A stretch of DNA of 37,911 nucleotides from Paracoccaceae bacterium (lineage in GTDB: Bacteria; Pseudomonadota; Alphaproteobacteria; Rhodobacterales; Rhodobacteraceae). The translations under genes were made by a program, and so were the position numbers. How positions within the stretch are numbered: position 1 is the first letter of the stretch; every line of letters begins with the position of its first letter. Location of the stretch: positions 1 to 37,911 of the forward strand of contig JAIXZY010000064.1 in assembly GCA_027489355.1 (NCBI GenBank), written 5' to 3'. The notes beneath the pieces were generated by a model, which was not told the DNA's origin, made no database searches, and saw nothing but the letters and a program-made list of their open reading frames with translations. Below, piece after piece: positions 26,187 to 34,255 of the stretch.

Positions 26187-27619
26187 TCTCCTATCCCGAC
26201 GTTCAGCTTTACATCGACGGGGTCTGGCGCCCCGCGTCAGATGGCCGGACGATCCCAGTCCTTGACCCGGCCACGGCCGGCCGCATCGGCTCGGTGGCCC
26301 ACGCCAGCCGCGCCGATCTGGATGCCGCGCTGGACGCCGTTTCCCGCGGCTTCGAGGCCTGGCGGCGCACCTCGGCCTTCGACCGGGCCAGGCTGATGCG
26401 CAAGGCGGCCGAGATCCTGCGCGCCCGGGCCGAGGACATCGCAACGCTGATGGTGCGCGAGAACGGCAAACCGCTGGCGCAGGCCCGGATGGAAACCCTG
26501 GCCGGGGCCGACATCATCGACTGGTTCGCCGGCGAGGCGCAGCGCGCCTATGGCCAGGTGATCCCGTCGCGCGCGCCGGATATCCTTCAGATGACGGTGA
26601 AACTGCCCGTCGGGCCGGTGGCCGCCTTCACGCCGTGGAACTTCCCGATCAACCAGGTCGTCCGCAAGCTTTCGGCGGCCCTGGCCGCGGGCTGTTCGAT
26701 CATCGTGAAGGCGCCCGAGGAAACCCCCGCCAGCCCCGCCGAGCTGGTGCGCGCCTTTGCCGATGCCGGGCTGCCGGCCGGTGTGGCGAACCTGGTGTTC
26801 GGGGTGCCGGCCGAAATCTCGGAATACCTGATCCCGCATCCGGTGATCCGCAAGGTCAGCTTCACCGGCTCTACGGCCATCGGCAAGCAACTGGCCGCGC
26901 TTGCCGGGTTGCACATGAAGCGCGCGACGATGGAGCTGGGCGGCCATGCGCCGGTGATCATCACCGCCGACGCCGATCTGGACCTGGCCGCGGCATCGAT
27001 CATCCCGAACAAGTTCCGCAACGCGGGGCAGGTCTGCGTCTCGCCCACGCGGTTCTTGGTGCAGGACGGCCTGGCCGATGCCTTCGTCGACCGCTTCGCC
27101 GATGCGGCGCGGCGCCTGCGCGTGGGCAACGGGATGGACCCGGCCACCGAGATGGGCCCCCTGGCCAACGAACGCCGCATCCCCGCGCTCGAGGCGCTGG
27201 TAACGGATGCCGTCGACAAGGGCGCGCGGCTGCTGGCGGGCGGGCGGCGGATCGGCAACGAGGGCTGGTTCTATGAGCCCACCGTTCTGGCCGATGTGCC
27301 GCTGTCCGCGCGGATCATGAACGAAGAGCCCTTCGGCCCCGTGGCCGTGGTCAACCGCTTCCACGCACTGGACGACGCCATCGCCGAGGCGAACCGCCTC
27401 CCCTACGCCCTCGCGGCCTTCGCCTTTACGCGCGATACTGCAACCGCGACCCGCCTGGGGGCTGAGGTCGAATCTGGCATGCTCTCCATCAACCACCTGG
27501 GGCTTGCGCTGCCGGAAATTCCGTTTGGAGGCATGAAGGATTCCGGCCACGGCACCGAGGGTGGGTCCGAGGCGCTTGATGCCTATCTTGAAACGCGACT
27601 GATTACGCGAAAGGGCTGA
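26183..27619 (+). CDS. NAD(P)-dependent aldehyde dehydrogenase (semialdehyde type)
   Basis: This 478-residue enzyme has catalytic Cys285 in [12 protein letters not shown], general base Glu251 in MELGGHAPV, the Asn in [11 protein letters not shown] and the coenzyme loop [11 protein letters not shown]. The length and the GQVCVSPTR signature fit the succinate-semialdehyde/medium-chain semialdehyde branch. It would oxidise the aldehyde or semialdehyde produced by transamination or amine oxidation. It is the last gene of the importer operon; its ATG at 26183 overlaps the preceding stop. Confidence 0.93.
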   Translation: MISYPDVQLYIDGVWRPASDGRTIPVLDPATAGRIGSVAHASRADLDAALDAVSRGFEAWRRTSAFDRARLMRKAAEILRARAEDIATLMVRENGKPLAQARMETLAGADIIDWFAGEAQRAYGQVIPSRAPDILQMTVKLPVGPVAAFTPWNFPINQVVRKLSAALAAGCSIIVKAPEETPASPAELVRAFADAGLPAGVANLVFGVPAEISEYLIPHPVIRKVSFTGSTAIGKQLAALAGLHMKRATMELGGHAPVIITADADLDLAAASIIPNKFRNAGQVCVSPTRFLVQDGLADAFVDRFADAARRLRVGNGMDPATEMGPLANERRIPALEALVTDAVDKGARLLAGGRRIGNEGWFYEPTVLADVPLSARIMNEEPFGPVAVVNRFHALDDAIAEANRLPYALAAFAFTRDTATATRLGAEVESGMLSINHLGLALPEIPFGGMKDSGHGTEGGSEALDAYLETRLITRKG

Positions 27620-27633
27620 ACCAACGGTTCAGC
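27615..27633 (+). terminator. hairpin overlapping the aldehyde dehydrogenase stop
   Basis: GCTGAACC (27615-27622) and GGTTCAGC (27626-27633) form a perfect 8-bp stem with an AAC loop that includes the TGA stop codon. There is no U-tract. It is the likely 3' boundary of the importer operon. Confidence 0.5.
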
Positions 27634-28125
27634 GGTTCATCAACAGGACCGCTGTCAGCTGATGCGGGCTGGCGATCTTAGAGGCTCGTGCTTATCGAGA
27701 ACGGTCTCGCTGCGCTTGGACTGAAGGCAGTGACCATGCCCAACCACATGCGGTGTATTGATCTGGTTTCTATCCGGTGAACCCCGTAATGACTTCTGCA
27801 GTGCGCTTCGCTTTGTCGCTGGCTTTCACTTCAAATATCGCCGATCGAATGTGACGACGGCGGGTGAGAACACAGACGATTGAGCTGCAGCCATCCCACC
27901 CTGTATGCAGCGTCGCAAGAGCGCGAACCAGTGCGTTGTACCAAGAAGACACACTTCGGCGAGAACCGCCGCGCCCGCAATGTCCCGGCTGATTTCAATA
28001 AATTGTATTTAAACAAAAAAATTGGATCTTAGCTTCACTTTTCCCATTGGGCCGGTGTGATGGCAGAAAAACGATGCAACTCACCGACGGACGACTCCGC
28101 TATGACCAAGCGCACAGAGGCCACG
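27634..28125. other. intergenic, no convincing gene; AT-rich end
   Basis: About 490 bases separate the catabolic cluster from the DUF3489 gene. Short frames on both strands resemble nothing I know. The part at 27990-28050 is strikingly AT-rich for this window (TTGTATTTAAACAAAAAAATT) and probably contains the promoter of the next gene. The drop in GC marks the edge of the accessory zone. Confidence 0.5.
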
Positions 28126-28698
28126 ATGACCACCCCGTCCGACACTCAGTCCCTGATCCTGTCCCGCGCCGCGACCCGGCCCTGCAACCTCGCTCTGCCG
28201 CTGCCCGAGGGGCTGGTCGGCGCCGCCGCCAAGATGGTCGTCGGCAAGATGATCGCCCGCGGCTGGCTTGAAGAGGTTGAAGCCAACCTGCGCCGCGGCG
28301 AGCCGATGTGGCGCGAAACCGGCGACGGACACGGCACCACGCTGATCGCGACCGAGGCCGGGCTGAAGGCCGTCGGGATAAAGCCGCTGGTGGCCAGCGC
28401 CGTCGCGAGCGTGCGGAAGGCAAAACCGGCACAGACCCCCGGAGACGCCGACACCGGGAAACCCGTCACCATCCGCGCTGGCACCAAGCAGGCCCAGATC
28501 ATCGCCATGCTCCAGCGCCCTGAGGGAGCGACAGTCGCCGAGATGGTCGAGGCGACGGGCTGGTTGGCTCACACCGTCCGGGGGGCGATCTCGGGCAGTC
28601 TCAAGAAAAGGCAGGGGCTAAACATCGTCTCAGGTCACGATGATGCTCGGGGCCGAGCCTATCGGATTGTGGCTGACCCGGACGCCCGGATCGGCTGA
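28126..28698 (+). CDS. DUF3489-domain winged-helix protein
   Basis: This 190-residue protein begins MTTPSDTQSLILSRAATRP, the usual N-terminus of this family. It ends with a DUF3489 wHTH-like domain (about 125-185: TKQAQIIAMLQRPEGATVAEM, GWLAHTVRGAISG, KKRQGLNIV, RAYRI). Family members are small alphaproteobacterial proteins common on phage-derived and mobile DNA; their function is unknown, with DNA binding likely. The start at 28126 has AGAGG in front; starts at 28102 or 28057 would add 8 or 23 residues. It stands alone next to a methyltransferase relic, a frequent pairing in such islands. Confidence 0.8.
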   Translation: MTTPSDTQSLILSRAATRPCNLALPLPEGLVGAAAKMVVGKMIARGWLEEVEANLRRGEPMWRETGDGHGTTLIATEAGLKAVGIKPLVASAVASVRKAKPAQTPGDADTGKPVTIRAGTKQAQIIAMLQRPEGATVAEMVEATGWLAHTVRGAISGSLKKRQGLNIVSGHDDARGRAYRIVADPDARIG

Positions 28699-28899
28699 TC
28701 TAACGATATCGCTGCGGAAGCTCCGGATACTGCACTCCCCGGAACGGCGGGAAGTCGGTGTATCGACCTTGGCGCTCCTCGATCGAGAGGCGGTGTATCT
28801 CCGGGACGGAGGATCACGCGGTCCGGCCCGATCCATGATGAGATCCGCCTTTCGGAGTTCTCCCGCCACGTCAGGTTGAACGCAACGCGTTTCGGGAAA

Positions 28900-29172
28900 A
28901 AGAAGATCGCGTGGAAGTCCAGGTGATCGTAAAGCCAGCAACCACCCGACAACATCGGCCGCAGTGCGGTCGCCGCAGATCAGCCGATGCGCACCCATCT
29001 GCCAGAGGTCGCCCGGCACCGAGACCGACGTGACCGGCAGCTCCGGAACATCGTCCTCGCCCTCACCTGGACCAACGCGGCCCAGCCCCTCGGGATCCCG
29101 TTGGAGCGCATTGAGGTTATCGTCTCTGTTGCCAAGCAGCGTCAGGTCCAAAAGAAAAGCATCCGCTAGGGG
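28900..29172 (-). pseudogene. remnant of ParB-type DNA methyltransferase
   Basis: Read leftward, the frame gives FLLDLTLLGNRDDNLNAL, then EDDVPELP, then PGDLWQMGAHRLICGD and TAADVVGWLL. This order is the linker between the ParB-like N-terminal domain and the methylase domain of phage-type site-specific DNA methyltransferases (PGDLWxLGxHRLLCGD). Neither the ParB domain nor the DPPY-bearing methylase core is present, and the frame degenerates on both sides. It is a short decayed piece. The flanking stretch 28699-28899 holds leftward coding-like fragments I cannot identify. Confidence 0.75.
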
Positions 29173-29241
29173 GGGCTCCGGGCGCAATGGGCAGGTTTTC
29201 CAACCGGAAAAGTAAAGCGGATGCAGCGGCTCCTCGTGAGC

Positions 29242-29400
29242 TGGCTTCCGGTGGTGGCTTCCGGCCACCTGGCTTCCCCGGAGGTGGCTTCCCTGGCTTC
29301 CCACCGGGAATCCACCCTGGCCAGATCGTGATTCCGTAAGTCTCTGATCTGAATCACGAATTCCGACATCAGGGCGCCAGGTGGCTTCCACCTGGCTTCC
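29242..29400. repeat. TGGCTTCC repeat patch with nested palindromes
   Basis: Seven copies of TGGCTTCC start at 29242, 29255, 29270, 29285, 29294, 29382 and 29393, at spacings of 9-15 within each group. Perfect stems are nested among them: CCAGGTGG/CCACCTGG (29377-29395, loop CTT) and GCCACCT/AGGTGGC (29264-29288). The two groups are separated by about 80 bases of unrelated DNA. Spacing is too short and irregular for CRISPR. The role is unknown. Confidence 0.6.
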
Positions 29401-29492
29401 CCGGTGAAAATGCCTCACGCTAGCGAACCGCCGCGCTGCGCCCCCCCCCCGCATACGTTTAGCGCTGGGGAGGAACCAGAGGAGGGGGGAGT

Positions 29493-30526
29493 CTAGGACT
29501 CGCCGAACCCCTGATCTCTCACGCGCCCGAGCACATCAAGCGCATGGCGTGCCTGCAGGTCCGAGGGAATCCGGCGCGGCATGGATGCGCAGACTTCGAG
29601 GATCTGCATGTCCTTCGGCGTCAGGCGTTTCCTCTCGCGCCCCCAAGCCAAGACTCCGCTCCAGAATTCGGCACCCAAGGTCACGACCTCCGCCTGGGCA
29701 TTTATCCCCTCGGTCATTGCCTTCTTTGCCTTCTCGTCGCGCTTTGCCGCCTTGGCGGTATCCACGAGGGTCAGGCAGGTCTCGAAGTCATCGCCATAGT
29801 TCAGCGTCCGACCCTTCATCCCGTTCCAGCAGGCCTGCTGCTTTGCCCATTCCGACATGTTCCGGACACCTGCGGGAGGGTGGGTGATGACGTCATGTGC
29901 CTCTGCTGCGGCCAGAAGCAGAGCGCGCTGGAGGGCCTCCGGAACAGACTGCCGTCTCCAGATCCCGTCGAGGTCGAGGACCTGCTTCTCGCCGTTGGCA
30001 TCGTGAAACACCTTGGCCATAGAGTAGGTGACGATGTTGGCGCGATAGCCGCCCTCGTACCACGGCTGCTTCGGAACCTCGGTCGCGAGCCAGCGAAACA
30101 CGATCGCCTTCGAGACAAGCCGCTTGTACCAGAGCTCGTCATACTTGGCGTCGCTCCTCGACCATGATTCACCGATGTCCTTGGCAAATTCGGCGAAGTT
30201 CTTCTGGGCCCCGCGCGAAACGATGTGCGGCTGGCCGGCCGCCGAGAACTCGAACTTGGCGAGATCGGTCTTGCTGAAGAGCTGCATTTTCGGGAACTCC
30301 AGATCGAACCTCTTCAGCTGGGCCGGTGTCAGTTTGGCACGGGCATTGATGAACTGCCCGCGCGAACGCTCGTAGAACCACTTGGTATCGTGACGCTCGC
30401 CAGCGCGCGCCGGAAAGAGGCACACGGTCCATCCGCTCACAGCGGGGCTGCGGCAAGAAAGTCCGGTTCGCTTGGATTTCGCTGAACCTCGTTGCGCGTT
30501 GTGGGCGTTTTGCATGGGGTTGGCGC
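29493..30526 (-). pseudogene. AIPR abortive-infection protein, C-terminal half only
   Basis: The leftward frame ending at TAG 29493 carries the typical AIPR C-terminal region: KWFYERSRGQFINARAKLT, FSKTDLAKFEF, PHIVSRGAQKNFAEFAKDI, YRANIVTYSMAKVFHD. About 330 residues are recognisable, while AIPR proteins usually have about 600-700, so the N-terminal half is missing. Homology fades near 30450, and an IS3-family element begins at 30527. AIPR proteins are implicated in abortive phage resistance. The remaining frame is free of stops, so decay is recent or the loss came from a single rearrangement. The long frame continuing into the IS is a chance fusion. Confidence 0.8.
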
Positions 30527-30578
30527 GGTAATCCTCCCCGTGGTTAGTCGGATGCAGAAGTAGAATTTTCTCGGCAGG

Positions 30579-30860
30579 ATGGACGAGGAGATTCCGATGA
30601 AGAAGAGCCGTTTCACCGAAGCCCAGATCATGGATGTGCTGCGCCAGGCGTAGGGCGGGATGGCCGTGCCTTGGCTGTGCCGTGAGCACGGGGTCAGCAG
30701 CGCGACGTTTTACAGGTGGCGGGCCAAGTGTGGCGGCATGGATGCGTCCATGATGAGCCAGATGAAGGCCTTGGAAGACGAGAACCGGCGGCTGAAGCGC
30801 ATATTCGCCGATCTCAGCATGCAGGCTGATCTGCTTCGAGAAGCTCTTGGAAAAAAGTGA
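30579..30860 (+). pseudogene. IS3 orfA with in-frame amber codon
   Basis: The frame reads MKKSRFTEAQIMDVLRQA, then TAG at 30651-30653, then GGMAVPWLCREHGVSSATFY and a leucine-zipper-like ALEDENRRLKRIFADL to LREALGKK. A single base change (GAG to TAG) explains the stop, as the reading frame is otherwise kept. OrfA supplies the helix-turn-helix for end binding. Reinitiation at the ATG at 30660 would give only the C-terminal part. Confidence 0.85.
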
Positions 30861-31721
30861 CGCGGCCAGCTCAGCGCCTGGGGTGAGCCAGCGCGCCGCC
30901 ACTGGTTCAAGGCCGCTGGCGAACGCCGAGAAGGCGGTGGTAACGACGGGGGTCAGAATGGCGCTGGCCTGTCGGGCTTTCGGCGTCAGCGAAACCTGTT
31001 TTCGCTACAGCCCGAAGCGCGACGACGAGAACGAGATGATCGCCGACCTGCTGTGGGGCTGACCAATGTCCACAAGACTTGGGAGTTCGGCCTATGTTTC
31101 CTGCACCTGCGCAACGTGAAGGGACATGATCTGGAACCATAGGCGGGTCCACCGCATCTACTGCGAGCTGGAACTGAACCTGCGCATCAAGCCGCGACGG
31201 CGTCTCAAGCGCGAGAAGCCAGAGGAAATGGCCGTGCCGGGTGCCCCGAACCTGGTCTGGTCGATGGATTTCATGGCGGATCGCCTGGCCGACGGGCGGC
31301 TGTTCCGGCCTTTGAACGTGCTGGACGACTTCAATCGCGAAGGCCCGGGGATCGGGGTCGACTTTTCGCTGCCCGCAGAACGGTCCTCCGGTCCCTGAAC
31401 CAGAACATCGAGTGGCGCGGCAAGCCTTTGGCGATCGGAGTCGACAACGGCCCCGAATATGTCAGTTCAACGCTGACGATCTGGGAAGAGAAGCAGGGCA
31501 TCACTCTGACCTACATCCAGCCCGGCAAGCCCCAGCAGAACGCCTATGTCGAGCGCAACAACCGGACGGTCCGGTACGAATGGCTGAACCTCTACATCTT
31601 TGACACCATCGAGGAGGTGCAGCAGATCGCCACCGACTGGCTGTGGAACTTCAACAACGAACGTCCCAACATGGGCATCGGCGGCGTCACAGCAGCCATG
31701 AAGCTGAAAATGGCCGCGTGA
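30847..31721 (+). pseudogene. IS3 orfB transposase, three frameshifts
   Basis: The DDE transposase can be followed through WSMDFMAD (first Asp, 31267), VDNGPEY (second Asp, 31443) and NAYVERNNRTVR (Glu, 31551), with a DD35E spacing. The frame is broken near 31057, near 31128 and again near 31382, where one base seems lost before [13 protein letters not shown]. All three catalytic residues survive, but no single frame spans them. Confidence 0.85.
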
Positions 31722-31840
31722 ATTCTACGGCCGTGTCCCGTTAAAACGGGGAGGATTACCCTGCCCTTCGCAACAAAAATGATCAATAAAAATAAATACC
31801 TAAATGTTGATCATTCACTCGACCACACACAAGCGCAAAC

Positions 31841-31859
31841 ACATCAACGCCACGTCAAC
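31841..31859 (+). repeat. 19-nt direct repeat, right copy (att-like candidate)
   Basis: ACATCAACGCCACGTCAAC matches the copy at 185-203 beside the tRNA with one difference. It lies 80 nt beyond the IS3 right end, in AT-richer DNA, just before decayed phage genes. Confidence 0.3.
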
Positions 31860-31904
31860 GTTTGACATGTTGCTGTGACCCCCGATCACTCGTCCATCTG
31901 ATGC

Positions 31905-31965
31905 GAGTGTCCGGCCCAATGAGAGGACCGGACACTTACAGATCGAAGTTCACGGAAGCACAGAG
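31905..31965 (+). mobile_element. possible end fragment of another IS3-type element
   Basis: AGTGTCCGG and CCGGACACT form an inverted pair around CCAATGAGAGGA. Directly after it the frame reads RSKFTEAQ, the usual start of IS3-family orfA. The sequence then switches to the terminase relic. Only eight residues support this, so it is tentative. Confidence 0.35.
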
Positions 31966-32400
31966 GAAGCCGATGGCCTTCGGATCATTGGAAACCGCTG
32001 TTGCCCGCCATTCGCCTTTGGCCAGCATTTCGGTCTGTGGTGCTCGGCGACGAGGCGTTCGCGATCCTTGCGTTGATAGGCGGCGGTCTCGGGCTTCCCC
32101 TTCGCCCAGCGCGACTGGTCGAATTGCAGCCACTGCATCCCCCCGCCATGCGGACAGGGGACATAGTAGCGACGCTGGTCGCTGCCCTAGAATTCCCGCT
32201 CGATCCGGCTCAGGCCCCGGATCGTCGGGGTCGAGACCATGAGCACCTTGCGCCGGTGAGAGAAGGTGCTGGTCCGCGCCTAGGCCAGCGTGACCGGATC
32301 GCCTTCCTCGTCGGCCAGTGCGGGCTAGGCGTCGACCTCGTCGAGGAAGACATGGCGCCCAGGCATCGCGAGTTCGCGCCGGTCAGCACCAGAATGCCGC
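31960..32400 (-). pseudogene. phage terminase large subunit (GpA-type) relic
   Basis: Leftward translation gives GRHVFLDEVDA, stop, PALADEEGDPVTLA, stop, TSTFSHRRKVLMVSTPTIRG, then EREF, stop, SDQRRYYVPCPHGGGMQW and LQFDQSRWAKGKPETAAY. After a frameshift it continues EMLAKGEWRATAVSNDP. This is the ATPase/nuclease core order of lambda GpA-like terminases. Three stops and at least one frameshift show it is dead. It is evidence of a former prophage here. Confidence 0.85.
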
Positions 32401-32404
32401 CGGC

Positions 32405-32870
32405 CCATTACCGACATTTTCCCGGGCATCCGCGGTCAGGCCGAAAAGCTGCGCGCGGTGCTGCGAAACCTGGGGTGGAGACGCAGTGGCACGAGTTGGT
32501 CGCAGGCGGAGCCGGGGCGCAAGATTGTGTTCCTTGGCGACTTCCTGGACCGGGGCCAGATAACGGTGCTTTCATCATGATGGTGAGAGAGAGCTGGTGG
32601 ATGCGGGTCGTGCGAGAGCCGTCATAGGCAACCACGAACTCAACGCGCTGCACTTCCACACCGGCGATCCCGAGCGCAACGGGATGCCGCTGCTCCCGCA
32701 TGACGCCTAGAACCTGTCTCAGCACGCAGGTTTCCTGAAGGTGTTCCCGCTCGGTGCCGCGCGCGCACAGGAAGTCTTGACCTAAATGCGTGGTCTGCCT
32801 CCGCTGATTGAAGAGCCGGTTTCCGTGCCGCCCACGCCGCATGGACCGATCCGGCCGTTCGTGAGTTGCG
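32405..32870 (+). pseudogene. calcineurin-like metallophosphatase relic
   Basis: The rightward frames give GIRGQAEKLRAVLRNLGW, RKIVFLGDFLDRG, DNGAFIMMVRE, RARAVIGNHELNALHFHTG and LSQHAGFLKVFPLG. These are the GDxxDRG and GNHE motifs of Ser/Thr-type metallophosphatases. The first motif has Arg where His is expected (GIRGQ for DIHGQ). At least two frameshifts and stops at the codons before NLSQ and MRGLP break it. Confidence 0.8.
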
Positions 32871-33049
32871 AACCCACACGGGCGATGGGGTCCTCGAAGA
32901 AGATCGAGTCATCCGTGCAGCGCGGAAAGACGCCTAAGCTCTCGACACATCCCTTCTGTCGCAGCCGAAGGCCGACGCCATCGGTCCCAAGGTCGTCGCG
33001 CGCATCGCACCCGTCCGAAGGTTCGCCGCCGACCCCCGGACAGCACGGA

Positions 33050-33237
33050 GCCTACGTCACAGCCGAACTGGACCGCCGGAAGGATATCTTCGACACCATC
33101 GAGAGCAAGCCGCTGACGCCGGAACAGCGCCTTCCGGTTGTCGTCGAAGAGTATGCAACGCTGGTCCTCGCCGGGGCGGGGTCGGGAAGACTAGCACCAT
33201 CACCGCAAAGGCGGCCAACCTCGTCAAGGCGGGCATG
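33050..33237 (+). pseudogene. UvrD/HelD-type helicase fragment
   Basis: The frame reads AELDRRKDIFDTIESKPLTP, EQRLPVVVEEYATLVLAGAGSG. After loss of one A in the Walker A lysine codon (near 33186) it continues TSTITAKAANLVKAG. This is the start of the ATPase core of UvrD/helicase IV-like proteins. It is cut off at about 33237 by the IS5 remnant. Confidence 0.8.
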
Positions 33238-33437
33238 CCCACGCTTGCCAGTCGGCACAGCCTTCCATGGCATGCCTGTATCGAACCAGATCGCCAGCAA
33301 GCCCCGCGCTTCAGCGCCCTGTTGTAGGTCGGCCAGTTCCTGGTCTTGAAGGTCGGGGACGTGGGTCTGCGCATGCACCCCAGCATCACGATGGATTCAC
33401 AATATGAACCCCATCACGCGATTTGTGCAACAGAGCC
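33236..33437 (-). mobile_element. IS5-family transposase end fragment
   Basis: An IS5-type terminal sequence GGCTCTGTTGCACAAAT (leftward from 33437) leads into frames KTRNWPTYNRALKRG and, shifted, IWFDTGMPWKAVPTGKRG. These are the N-terminal region of IS5-group transposases. The element stops abruptly inside the helicase relic near 33237, so only its left end remains. Confidence 0.75.
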
Positions 33438-33445
33438 AGCCTACG

Positions 33446-34255
33446 CTAACGGCTGTTCCTCCAATGAATTGCGGCCTTCAAGCCTTTCTCCCTGCGGATT
33501 CGATTGAACTCAGTTCGTTCCGGGCCGCCTGATGTCTCGATCACAATATCGGTTTCGACGGCAGCCAGCAGAGCATTGCGCATACCGCGGATATCGTAAC
33601 TGCGGTTGATTGCGCGCTTGGTCAATTCGACAGACAGCGGGGCGCCGGCCAGGATCTCGCCTGCCTTTTCGAACGCACGCTCGACATGTCGTCCCGCAGC
33701 GACGGTTTCGGTGACCAAGCCGATCTGGGCGGCGCGGACAGCCGACATCTGGTCGTTGCCGGTAAGCAGGATGTCCTTGGCATGTTTCGGTCCCACCATC
33801 CACGGCAGGATCATTGCCACGATGCCAGAGCCGAACCGGACCTCGGGTTCGCCGAAGACTGCATCCTCGGCGGCGACCGAGATGTCGCAGGCGGCGGCAA
33901 GCTCAAGACCGCCCCCTATGCAGTGACCATGCACGGCCGAGATGGTGGGCTTGGGGCAATCCCAGAACTGCATGATGAACTCGAAGTCGGCTTCAAGCAC
34001 ACGACGCCAGTCGGAAACGCTTCGCTCTCCCGCGGCGGCGGATTCCTTCAGGTCGAATCCGGCAGAGAATGCGCGCCCCTCTCCCGAAATGATGAAGCAA
34101 CGGGTCGCCGGGTCCTTCTGAAGCGTGGTCATGATTTCGGTCACTTCGCGCATGAGGACCGAGTTGATCGCGTTCAGGACGCGGGGACGGTTCAGGATGA
34201 TGTGGACAATTCCGTCATCCGAAATCTCGGCCCGGACAGTCTCGTATTCAGTCAT
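33446..34255 (-). CDS. enoyl-CoA hydratase/isomerase
   Basis: This 269-residue crotonase-fold protein has oxyanion-hole loops in GRAFSAGFDLKES and VHGHCIGGGLELAAACD, and a PEVRFGSGIVAMILPWMVG stretch containing the Glu position typical of hydratases. The start at 34255 (MTEYETV) overlaps the end of the synthetase gene by 8 nt, so the two are co-translated; a longer upstream frame is unlikely. Its stop lies only 9 nt from the IS5 remnant, yet the C-terminus looks complete. It probably acts on the acyl-CoA made by the adjacent synthetase. Confidence 0.92.
   Translation of the reverse strand: MTEYETVRAEISDDGIVHIILNRPRVLNAINSVLMREVTEIMTTLQKDPATRCFIISGEGRAFSAGFDLKESAAAGERSVSDWRRVLEADFEFIMQFWDCPKPTISAVHGHCIGGGLELAAACDISVAAEDAVFGEPEVRFGSGIVAMILPWMVGPKHAKDILLTGNDQMSAVRAAQIGLVTETVAAGRHVERAFEKAGEILAGAPLSVELTKRAINRSYDIRGMRNALLAAVETDIVIETSGGPERTEFNRIRREKGLKAAIHWRNSR

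Larger units (their letters stand above)
30527..31760 (+). mobile_element. degenerate IS3-family insertion sequence
   Basis: The element is 1234 bp and bounded by perfect 15-bp inverted repeats GGTAATCCTCCCCGT (30527-30541) and its complement (31746-31760). Inside are two consecutive orfA/orfB-type frames of an IS3-family (IS407-like) transposase. No target-site duplication is evident (tggcgc on the left, ctgccc on the right), which suggests later rearrangement of a flank. Both frames are broken, so it cannot supply its own transposase. Confidence 0.88.

Noticed and set aside
29242-29400. CRISPR array
   Set aside because: Repeat units are only 8 bases, with spacing of 9-15 and one 80-base break, and no cas genes are present.
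29441-29450. run of ten C residues as a phase-variation tract
   Set aside because: It is not inside or just upstream of any recognisable intact gene, so no switching target is apparent; it could also be a length error.
29493-30902. 469-codon leftward frame as one intact gene
   Set aside because: Its first part is antisense to the IS3 orfA and only the last 330 residues are AIPR-like; it is a chance fusion across the IS boundary.
32001-32627. 208-codon rightward frame as a gene
   Set aside because: It is antisense to the terminase relic in its first part and a shifted frame of the phosphatase relic in its last part.
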